Shown piece by piece: positions 1 through 5,126 of a DNA stretch of 6,515 bases. The DNA is taken from contig JADFYU010000079.1 of NCBI GenBank assembly GCA_015232865.1, positions 1-6,515 on the forward strand, given 5' to 3'. The position numbers and the translations under genes are program-made. The first letter of the stretch is position 1. Every line of letters begins with the position of its first letter. The stretch comes from Magnetococcales bacterium. Lineage in GTDB: Bacteria; Pseudomonadota; Magnetococcia; Magnetococcales; UBA8363. The notes beneath the pieces are model-generated. The model worked only from the letters and a program-made list of their open reading frames with translations, searched no databases and was not told the origin of the DNA.

Positions 1-1084
1 TCTGGGGTTGGTCATTCTGGTTTCCATGCCGATTTGGCGTCAATATATGGCAACCCATAGCCGAATTTCCGCCATTGGCGCCGGGCTGTCCCTGGCGGGT
101 CTTGGCTTTGTTTTATTGGGCTGGTTGGTGGTCAACCCCTTTGATTGGCCGACTCTGCTCCTGCCCCTGCTTTTGGTGGGTATCGGCCAAGCCAGTTGCC
201 TGGTCGGCCCCAAAATCTTGGCCGCAGAACTCTCCCCCAAACATGTTTTGGGTTCGGTTCAGGGTATTTTATTTTTGGTCAGCGGTATCGGCATCGTCAT
301 GTTGGTACAAAGTGGTGGTTATTATTTTGACGCAGTCGGCCCCAAAGCCCCCTTTGTGGTCATTGGAGCCAGCAACCTGCTGATCATGCTCTACGCCTTT
401 TGGTTGGTCAAAAGCGGTGTCGATGAGAGCCGGGACCATGTATTGGTCAAACAGCGAAAGATCAATCTTAAACCACTGATCTTCATGTTTTCCCTGCTGC
501 CCATCATCTGGTTGGTTGGTCGGATTCTTATTAGCGGCGTCACGCCGGGCAGTTCATTGGGACAAATGCCTGTTGGTTTCATCAACCGTTATCTGGGAGA
601 CTGGGCCTTCAACTTTTTACTTCTTTCCCTGGCCCTGCGACCCATTGCCGAGATAACCAAGGTCAAACTGCTTATGCAGTACGCTCGCATGATCGGTCTC
701 TACGCCTTTTTCTATGCCTCTCTACATGTTTTGACCTACATCTGGTTGGAGTGGGTTTTTGATATGGGGGAAATTATCATCGACGTGGGTAAGCGTCCCT
801 TTATTCTTATCGGCGTTGTCGGCTTTATCATTCTCTCGATTCTGGCCTTTACCTCGACCAATCGTATGGTTCGAAAGTTGGGCGGAAAAAAATGGAAAGA
901 GATCCATAAACTGGTCTACATCCTAAACATTCTGATCGCCCTTCATTTCCTGTTGGCCGCCACCCATGAAAATGGAGAGCCCTACGTCTACGGTTTTGCC
1001 GTTTTTATTCTTCTGGCCTATCGGTGGAAGCAAGCAAAAGAGAAGCGGGAGAAAAAAGAAGAACAAGAGGCATTCATCCACTGA
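1..1084 (+). CDS. mamZ: MamZ-like fusion: MFS transporter C-terminus plus MsrQ/YedZ ferric-reductase-like domain (5' truncated)
   Basis: The frame is open to the left edge (in-frame codons before position 8), so the N-terminus lies outside the window. Numbering from the codon at 8, residues 1-140 are hydrophobic transporter segments typical of the last helices of a major-facilitator protein. Residues 155-345 match the MsrQ/YedZ family, with the YLGDWA-like entry, an LALRPI segment, ASLHVLTY, an AFTST motif, KLGGKKWKEIH and IALHF. Histidines fall at about 240, 300 and 313. Their spacing (60 and 13) equals that of the haem-ligand histidines of E. coli MsrQ as I recall them (91, 151, 164). The tail is highly charged. 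MFS plus ferric-reductase-like fusion is the known architecture of MamZ, an inner/magnetosome-membrane protein that works with MamX and MamH in iron redox control during magnetite formation. The domain calls are firm. The MamZ identity is inferred from architecture, since the start and the upstream neighbours are not visible. Confidence 0.75.
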   Translation, partial: LGLVILVSMPIWRQYMATHSRISAIGAGLSLAGLGFVLLGWLVVNPFDWPTLLLPLLLVGIGQASCLVGPKILAAELSPKHVLGSVQGILFLVSGIGIVMLVQSGGYYFDAVGPKAPFVVIGASNLLIMLYAFWLVKSGVDESRDHVLVKQRKINLKPLIFMFSLLPIIWLVGRILISGVTPGSSLGQMPVGFINRYLGDWAFNFLLLSLALRPIAEITKVKLLMQYARMIGLYAFFYASLHVLTYIWLEWVFDMGEIIIDVGKRPFILIGVVGFIILSILAFTSTNRMVRKLGGKKWKEIHKLVYILNILIALHFLLAATHENGEPYVYGFAVFILLAYRWKQAKEKREKKEEQEAFIH

Positions 1085-1177
1085 TCCATTGTTTTCAATC
1101 GTCTGTTTCTCGGTTGAAAAAAGGGCAATATAACCGTAATATGTGACTAGACACATTCATTTTCATTGATCGGATTA

Positions 1178-1200
1178 AGCCCAATTGGGCTGTTATAACA
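1178..1200. repeat. Two abutting perfect palindromes
   Basis: agcccaattgggct (1178-1191) and tgttataaca (1191-1200) are each perfect dyads and share the t at 1191. They lie about 150 bases upstream of the TPR-cytochrome start and 94 bases after the MamZ-like stop. They could be protein-binding operators or an RNA hairpin at the 3' end of the upstream transcript. No T-run follows. Confidence 0.5.
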
Positions 1201-1214
1201 GAAAATATCGCAGA

Positions 1215-1233
1215 CCCCGTGTAGATGACGGGG
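1215..1233 (+). repeat. GC-rich hairpin
   Basis: Arms ccccgt (1215-1220) and acgggg (1228-1233) enclose a 7-base loop. The following bases (cttacctctg) are not a T-run, so this is at best a weak or Rho-assisted terminator for the MamZ-like transcript. Function unassigned. Confidence 0.35.
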
Positions 1234-1330
1234 CTTACCTCTGTTACACTGGGTTGTGTGAGAACAACACTCAAGCCGATATTATAACGGGTTTATTAAA
1301 CTTTAATCAGATCAAACGGCGCATTGTTTT

Positions 1331-1335
1331 GGGAG
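1331..1335 (+). promoter_or_regulatory. Ribosome binding site of the TPR-cytochrome gene
   Basis: gggag sits 9 bases before the ATG at 1345. A nearer ATG at 1338 is too close to this site, and its frame meets a stop after six codons, so the site supports 1345 as the start. Confidence 0.6.
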
Positions 1336-1344
1336 TAATGCAGC

Positions 1345-2550
1345 ATGTACAGGATTGAAATTGGCAAATCCGTTCTCTTGCTCTTTTTTGCTCTCACTCT
1401 CTCTCTGCTTTCCGGCCTGATCAAAGCAGCACACGCCATTGAGTTTTTTCAGTGTTACGACACCAACCAACGGGCTTTTATCAGCCGCACACCCTGCCAG
1501 AACACCGACACCGCTCAAAATGTAGACCGCAATAAGTCCAAATATTATTCCAACCTGGGCTACCAACTCATTCTCAAGGCAAATTATAAGAAGGCGGAGG
1601 AGTATCTAAAAAAATCTATTGAATTTGATCCGGGAAATCCCTACGCCCTACTGAATATGGGGGTTTTATACAGTCGCCAGAAGGCCTACAAAAAATCCCG
1701 TGATTATTATAAAAAGGCCTTGGAGATAGAATACGAAAAAGAGAATGATCCCTATCAAATCAGTACGGTCATTACCAATAAAAACAGCCCTCAATATGGC
1801 AAAACCATCACTGAACTGGTTCTGACCAATTGGAACAACCATAAACGCCGCAACAACGAGATTTTAAAACTCACCGGAGACAAAAAACGTGGTAAGCAGA
1901 TCTATAACGATCTTTGCTCCAACAAGTGTCACCAACCTCAAGGGTGGGGATTGATAGACGGCACTTATCCACAAATCGCCGGTCAGTATGTCAGCGTTCA
2001 GATTAAACAACTGCTTGATATTCGAGAGGGGAACCGAGACAACCCGACCATGTTTCGTTTTTCACTACCCAGTGAGGTCGGAGGTTATCAAGCCATAGCA
2101 GACGTCTCCGCCTATATCGAAAGCCTCCCCATGATCCCCAACAATGGCGTGGGTCCGGGAGTGGATCTGGCCACGGGCGAGAAACTCTACCTGAAACTGT
2201 GTGCAAACTGTCACGGCAAACAGGGAGAGGGTAACGACAAAGAGTTCTACCCCCGAATTCATGGACAACACTACAACTATCTCCTACGCCAGGTGCAATG
2301 GATGAAGGAGAATAAGCGGCGCAATGTTCATCCGCTCAAAATGATGCAACTCGACAGCATCTCTGACCGGGATCTTCGAATCATAATCGACTATGTTTCC
2401 ACCCTAAAACCGCCTCAGAGCATGATTTTTTCTGAAAAGAAATATAACAAACAAATCCTCAATCCAGAGGCTTCCCAACCGGGCTTTGATGAGGCGACAA
2501 CTCCACCAGAACAAGACAGTGATGACTCCAATGACCTTCTACTGGATTAA
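1345..2550 (+). CDS. Exported TPR and diheme cytochrome c protein with a CX3CH haem site
   Basis: 401 residues. Residues 1-31 form a Sec signal peptide (hydrophobic core, AHA before the likely cut at 31/32), so the protein acts in the periplasm. Residues 32-52 carry a Cys pair in a stretch faintly like DUF4124. Two TPR units span about 67-132 (NLGYQLILKANYKKAEEYL, then LLNMGVLYSRQKAYKKS). Two class I cytochrome domains of c4 type follow. Domain 1 has C191, C195, H196 and possible Met ligand M236. Domain 2 has a standard CANCH at 286-290 with M333 or M334. Both have the YPQIAGQY/YPRIHGQHY signature and a closing helix (DVSAYIESL, IIIDYVSTL). The first haem motif reads C-S-N-K-C-H, one residue longer than CXXCH. 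The tail is acidic. Haem-mediated electron transfer with TPR-based partner docking is inferred. This is not a magnetochrome protein, and MamA carries TPRs but no haem. The exact family is not recognised. Confidence 0.85.
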   Translation: MYRIEIGKSVLLLFFALTLSLLSGLIKAAHAIEFFQCYDTNQRAFISRTPCQNTDTAQNVDRNKSKYYSNLGYQLILKANYKKAEEYLKKSIEFDPGNPYALLNMGVLYSRQKAYKKSRDYYKKALEIEYEKENDPYQISTVITNKNSPQYGKTITELVLTNWNNHKRRNNEILKLTGDKKRGKQIYNDLCSNKCHQPQGWGLIDGTYPQIAGQYVSVQIKQLLDIREGNRDNPTMFRFSLPSEVGGYQAIADVSAYIESLPMIPNNGVGPGVDLATGEKLYLKLCANCHGKQGEGNDKEFYPRIHGQHYNYLLRQVQWMKENKRRNVHPLKMMQLDSISDRDLRIIIDYVSTLKPPQSMIFSEKKYNKQILNPEASQPGFDEATTPPEQDSDDSNDLLLD

Positions 2551-2553
2551 ATC

Positions 2554-3435
2554 ATGAACATTAACTGGATCGTATCCCTCTCCATTTTTTTCAGCCTTTT
2601 TGCCGGGACGATATGCAGTGCCGAGGAGCTTCCGAATAGTCTGGGGCTGTTTGTCAAAATGTCCGAGGGACAGTTCATGGAGTTAAAAGAAATCTCGGAA
2701 AGTCTAAAAAAAGTACCCGATACCAACAAAAACCGGCAGCAGCTTCAAAGAGCCATCGACACGATCAACAGCCATTACCGGGACAAATTCAAACTGGCCA
2801 TTGAGCGTGGTAAACGTGAAAACATTACCCGATACGATTTTAAACAGATCAAGGAAAAGTTGATCAACGATCGGGAGCAGGCCATTTTAGAGCTTAAAGG
2901 CCGTGATCAAAAAAGCTACTGGCGGGCAATTTTTCCCAACTCCGCCTCCATTTGGACAGTCAGGCCGGAACTGTATTGGTATTTTCCAAAGTCAATCTTT
3001 AGCGTCCACCTCTGCAGCACCCCCGACGGTCCCAAACGCACGGCCCCAAAGGAAGCCTGTCACTATAAAAACGCCAAAGAAGAGTATGCCCCCTTTTCAG
3101 CCGATTTGCTCAGACAATCCAAAGAGATCAATTATATACTGAGAGATCCAGACCTACCTCAAGGAAGCCTGATCTGCTGGGAAGCCCAGGCACGGCCCGT
3201 AATGCCCGTCGATAGAGCCAAACACACCGAGGCTCAGATGTATAAAATTGATCTGGCACCCGGTATCTATCTGGAGCCGGTTTGGGAGTATTGGATTCGG
3301 GTCACCACCTTTGAAAAAAACCAACACTTTTATTTTCCCATTAAAGTATTGCCAGAGAGCTGCAAACCGGGCAACAAAGAACGCTACTGGAAGAACAAGA
3401 GAGTCGATCAGAATATTTTTAAATCGACTAAATAA
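2554..3435 (+). CDS. Exported protein of unknown function, four cysteines, coupled to the TPR-cytochrome
   Basis: 293 residues, family not recognised. Residues 1-23 look like a Sec signal peptide (hydrophobic core 6-20, CSA before the predicted cut); the Cys at 21 lacks a proper lipobox, so a lipoprotein is less likely. Residues 35-120 are charged and probably helical or coiled-coil (LKEISESLKK, RQQLQRAIDTINSHY, KQIKEKLINDREQAI). Residues 125-250 are rich in aromatics and beta-prone (ELYWYFPKSIF, VWEYWIRVTTF, HFYFPIKV) with cysteines at 144, 159, 188 and 250, suggesting two disulfides in a periplasmic beta domain. The tail is basic. The ATG lies 3 bases after the cytochrome stop, so the two genes are almost certainly co-transcribed and translationally coupled. 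A role as partner, chaperone or assembly factor of the cytochrome is inference from position only. Confidence 0.75.
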   Translation: MNINWIVSLSIFFSLFAGTICSAEELPNSLGLFVKMSEGQFMELKEISESLKKVPDTNKNRQQLQRAIDTINSHYRDKFKLAIERGKRENITRYDFKQIKEKLINDREQAILELKGRDQKSYWRAIFPNSASIWTVRPELYWYFPKSIFSVHLCSTPDGPKRTAPKEACHYKNAKEEYAPFSADLLRQSKEINYILRDPDLPQGSLICWEAQARPVMPVDRAKHTEAQMYKIDLAPGIYLEPVWEYWIRVTTFEKNQHFYFPIKVLPESCKPGNKERYWKNKRVDQNIFKSTK

Positions 3436-3449
3436 GGGCCGCAGAACCG

Positions 3450-3497
3450 AGCACCTGGTGCTTCAGCTCTCATCAATTGATGAGCAGGCCTAAGGCC
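3450..3497 (+). terminator. Tandem dyads after the exported-protein gene, possible transcript end
   Basis: Three dyads follow the stop at 3435. They are agcacc-t-ggtgct (3450-3462), a perfect 16-bp palindrome ctcatcaattgatgag (3469-3484) and ggcc-taa-ggcc (3487-3497). No T-run follows on the + strand (an A-run does), so this is not a canonical intrinsic terminator. It could stabilise the mRNA end or bind a protein. The dyads are certain; the termination role is a guess. Confidence 0.35.
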
Positions 3498-3516
3498 AAA
3501 GAAACAATTAAAAAAA

Positions 3517-3565
3517 AGGTGGGTCTGGGGCGGTTCTCCGCCCCAGTGGGGTACGGGGCAAAGCC
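3517..3565. repeat. GC-rich hairpin repeat (REP-like dispersed element)
   Basis: The core is a 9-bp perfect stem, ctggggcgg (3525-3533) and ccgccccag (3538-3546), around the loop ttct. Then comes an overlapping alternative dyad cccca-g-tgggg (3541-3551) and ggc-aaa-gcc (3557-3565). A-runs flank both sides. Read on the minus strand, the main stem is followed after a short gap by eight T, so it could also stop antisense transcripts. The pattern 'gggtctggggcgg..ccgcccca..ggggcaaagcc' resembles repeats common in Magnetococcus/Magnetospirillum-type genomes. That match is from memory, not a search. Confidence 0.6.
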
Positions 3566-3579
3566 AAAAAAAAAAAAAA
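3566..3579. repeat. Homopolymer run of 14 A
   Basis: Fourteen consecutive A directly after the GC-rich hairpin repeat. Such a run is prone to slippage and sequencing error, so its exact length is uncertain. Confidence 0.8.
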
Positions 3580-3592
3580 CCAACCCATCACT

Positions 3593-3748
3593 CTAGAAAC
3601 GGCAGTTGTTAGCACATGCTTGGCATAACCTTTTGATTCATCTACTGCAATAGAAAAAAGTCACCCAATGGGTAGTATGACTTTTTTCTATTGCAGTAGC
3701 TAAACCAATATGTTGCACCATTCACACACTCCCAACTGCCGTTTCTAG
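3593..3748. mobile_element. MITE-like palindromic element, 156 bp
   Basis: Terminal inverted repeats are perfect over 16 bp: ctagaaacggcagttg (3593-3608) and its reverse complement (3733-3748). A second perfect inverted repeat of 22 bp lies at the centre (3642-3663 with 3678-3699), closing a 14-base loop that itself contains ccc-aat-ggg. The two spacers between outer and inner repeats are each exactly 33 bases. The element is too short to code. Both ends read CTAG, so TA duplication at a CTAG target (IS630/Tc1 style, as for RUP-type MITEs) fits. Alternatively atca (3587-3590 and 3750-3753) is a 4-bp direct repeat flanking slightly longer ends that resemble CCTAGA-type IS1380 termini. No transposase is in the window, so any mobility would depend on a parent element elsewhere. 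Structure is certain; mobility is inferred. Confidence 0.7.
3642..3699. repeat. Central 22-bp perfect inverted repeat, bidirectional terminator-like
   Basis: The left arm (3642-3663) contains A6 and the right arm (3678-3699) contains T6, so on either strand the inner hairpin gtca..ccc-aat-ggg..tgac is followed by a run of six T. This has the form of a bidirectional intrinsic terminator set inside a longer stem. It could insulate the genes on either side. The inner GC content is modest, so termination efficiency is uncertain. Confidence 0.5.
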
Positions 3749-3769
3749 GATCATTTAACCACAAAATTA

Positions 3770-4894
3770 ATGGTCCAGATCGTACCGGATTTTGGTTTAC
3801 CTGTTACTGGAGTACCATCAATTTTTCCGATGAATCAATGGACATTTCCCCTCACTGAAATGGTGATTGCCTTTGCAGGAACTCTGTTCTGGATGCTCTT
3901 GATGGTCCGACTGGCACCGAGAGTGGGATTGTTGGACATCCCCAGCGGTCGAAAAAAACATTTAAACAGTGTGCCGGCAGTGGGGGGAATCTCCATATTT
4001 CTTGGCCTGATTCCGGCCATAATCTGGTTGGACAACCCGTCTCCCTTCCAAAATAGACTGGAGCTCTCAGCTCTGATCATCCTGTTTCTCGGCGTCTGGG
4101 ATGACCGCAGCAGAATTTCGGTTCGAGTTCGATTTTTTGCCCAGTTTATGGTGGGACTGATTATTGTCGGTGCTGGGGGGTTGGTGGTCATGACCCTGGG
4201 CGATCTGATTGGCTTGGGTGAGATTGTCCTGGGTCCTTGGGCCTCTCTTTTTACCATTATTTGCATCATCGGCGTAATCAACGCCCTCAACATGGTCGAC
4301 GGCGTTGACGGATTGGCTGCCGGATCAGCTCTGGTCTCTTTCCTGGCTCTGCTGTATCTGGCTATTTCTGCCCAGCGCACGGCAGAGGCCGAACTGTTAC
4401 TGCTGATCCTGTCGGCCCTGGTTCCCTTTTTTTTGTTCAACGCCCGCCTGTTCGGCTGTTCCAGTGCCAAGCTATTCTTGGGGGATGCCGGAAGCATGAT
4501 ACTGGGACTGTTTTTGGCTTGGTTTACCATCTCTCTCTCTCAAACGATAGAGAGCAACGATGAACAATTATTAAAATCGGCTTTCCCGGCTGTGGTCGCT
4601 CTCTGGCTGGTCGCTGTTCCGCTTATCGAAATGTTCAGCTCATTTGCCCGACGGATTATCCGAGGCAAAGATCCCTCCAAACCAGATTTAAACCATTTTC
4701 ATCATCTGCTGCTTCGGTCCGGGCTCAGTGTCAACCAAACCGTTTTGATCAGCATGGGAATGGGTCTCGGCATTATTTTCATTGGCCTGTCCCTCATCGC
4801 CATGGGCTTGCCGGAATATCTGCTTTTTTATGCCCTACTCGCTATTTTCACCCTCTATTGCCTGTTTACCCTGGCCTTTTGGCAAGATCACTGA
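3770..4894 (+). CDS. WecA/MraY-family undecaprenyl-phosphate sugar-1-phosphate transferase
   Basis: 374 residues from the first ATG. Polytopic membrane protein of the PNPT family, which moves a sugar-1-phosphate from a UDP-sugar to undecaprenyl phosphate at the inner membrane, the first step of a lipid-linked glycan. Visible motifs are SGRKKHLNSVPAVGG (59-73), the DD pair at 101-102 (GVWDDRS), NALNMVDGVDGLA (161-173, Asp 167 and 170), LFLGDAGS (Asp 229) and the HFHH loop (299-302), equivalent to HIHH of WecA. This suits a WecA/TagO-like GlcNAc-1-P transferase better than MraY, but the sugar cannot be assigned. No Shine-Dalgarno precedes 3770, and the first 20 residues look unlike the family, so initiation at ATG 3830 or 3860 is plausible. 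The stop opening this frame (3746-3748) lies in the end of the MITE-like element. Product may be exopolysaccharide, O-antigen or pilin glycan. Confidence 0.9.
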   Translation: MVQIVPDFGLPVTGVPSIFPMNQWTFPLTEMVIAFAGTLFWMLLMVRLAPRVGLLDIPSGRKKHLNSVPAVGGISIFLGLIPAIIWLDNPSPFQNRLELSALIILFLGVWDDRSRISVRVRFFAQFMVGLIIVGAGGLVVMTLGDLIGLGEIVLGPWASLFTIICIIGVINALNMVDGVDGLAAGSALVSFLALLYLAISAQRTAEAELLLLILSALVPFFLFNARLFGCSSAKLFLGDAGSMILGLFLAWFTISLSQTIESNDEQLLKSAFPAVVALWLVAVPLIEMFSSFARRIIRGKDPSKPDLNHFHHLLLRSGLSVNQTVLISMGMGLGIIFIGLSLIAMGLPEYLLFYALLAIFTLYCLFTLAFWQDH

Positions 4895-4917
4895 TTTTTC
4901 AATGCAAACCAGATTGG

Positions 4918-4944
4918 ATACCAGCCGGTGAGCCAGGTATTTTT
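4918..4944 (+). terminator. Weak candidate terminator after the WecA-family gene
   Basis: Arms atacc (4918-4922) and ggtat (4936-4940) are followed directly by five T (4940-4944). The stem is only 5 bp with a 13-base loop, so this is a weak call. Its position 24 bases after the stop fits a transcript end. Confidence 0.3.
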
Positions 4945-4978
4945 CTAAAAAATAGAGTGATCGACAGCAAAGAATGTT

Positions 4979-5006
4979 TTGCTCTTTATCGAATTAATGG
5001 TATGAT
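4979..5006 (+). promoter_or_regulatory. Candidate sigma-70 promoter with extended -10 for the pilin gene
   Basis: TATGAT (5001-5006) differs from TATAAT at one position and is preceded by TGG (4998-5000), giving an extended -10 element. A poor -35, TTGCTC, lies 16 bases upstream (4979-4984). A start near 5013 would give a leader of about 114 bases before the pilin ATG. No sigma-54 (GG-N10-GC) element was found here. Confidence 0.45.
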
Positions 5007-5044
5007 GAAATTTGTCGTACATGCCAAATAGTGGGCATTTATTA

Positions 5045-5079
5045 TTCATTAATGAAGCTTATGGAGAGTGAGCTTTTTT
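5045..5079 (+). promoter_or_regulatory. Palindrome and T-run hairpin in the pilin leader
   Basis: A perfect 12-bp palindrome ttcattaatgaa (5045-5056) overlaps a hairpin with arms aagct (5055-5059) and agctt (5071-5075), which runs into six T (5074-5079). It lies between the candidate promoter and the pilin start, so it could be an operator plus attenuator. The 5-bp stem is weak. Confidence 0.3.
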
Positions 5080-5126
5080 AGTATTCCGGGTCCGACCCCT
5101 ACATTTTTTTGAAGAGAGATATGATT

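Larger units (their letters stand above)
1085..1344. other. Intergenic region with clustered short dyads
   Basis: This 260-base gap between the MamZ-like gene and the TPR-cytochrome gene holds no convincing coding frame. It contains a perfect 14-bp palindrome (agcccaattgggct, 1178-1191) abutting a perfect 10-bp palindrome (tgttataaca, 1191-1200). There is a hairpin with arms ccccgt/acgggg (1215-1220 and 1228-1233) and an imperfect dyad tttaatc-a-gatcaaa (1302-1316). None of the hairpins is followed by a clear T-run, so none is a canonical intrinsic terminator. The density of dyads suggests operators or a factor-dependent transcript end. This is inference only. Confidence 0.5.
3436..3769. other. 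334-base structured intergenic region
   Basis: No supported gene. In order it holds three small dyads right after the stop of the unknown exported gene (3450-3497), an A-run, a GC-rich hairpin repeat (3517-3565), a run of 14 A (3566-3579), and a 156-bp MITE-like element (3593-3748). Only 21 bases then remain before the WecA-family ORF. The region separates redox-type genes from cell-surface genes. Confidence 0.8.

Noticed and set aside
1302..1316. FNR/CRP-type site tttaatcagatcaaa.
   Set aside because: The half-sites are separated by one base fewer than the FNR consensus and one arm has a mismatch; kept only as a dyad.
1345..2550. Calling the TPR-cytochrome MamA because of its TPR repeats and context.
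   Set aside because: MamA is a soluble TPR-only protein without signal peptide or haem motifs; this protein has both.
2983..3033. Possible extended haem motif (Cys, 14 residues, Cys-His) in the unknown exported protein, reminiscent of the CX15CH site of MccA.
   Set aside because: The spacing differs, no axial ligand or haem-fold context is visible, and with two more cysteines a disulfide role is simpler.
3691..3751. Outward promoter inside the right half of the MITE-like element driving the WecA-family gene.
   Set aside because: TTGCAG and TTGCAC candidates have no -10 hexamer at 15-19 bases; TAGGAT is too far away.
3835..4530. Long open frame on the minus strand, antisense to the WecA-family gene.
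   Set aside because: Its product is a low-complexity mix rich in Arg, Pro, Ser and Asn with no domain or start signals. The plus strand in the same place has clear catalytic motifs, so this is a shadow frame.
4910..4945. Sequence gcaaacc followed by small stems, suggestive of a c-di-GMP (GEMM) riboswitch before the pilin.
   Set aside because: The GAAA tetraloop region, the second conserved stem and the CGCAAAGCC-like block are missing.
4990..5020. Sigma-54 promoter for the pilin.
   Set aside because: tggtatgatgaaatttg has GG but no GC at the required distance.
5086..5096. Dyad gggtc-c-gaccc just before the pilin gene.
   Set aside because: A one-base loop cannot form as drawn and the shorter ggg/ccc alternative is trivial.
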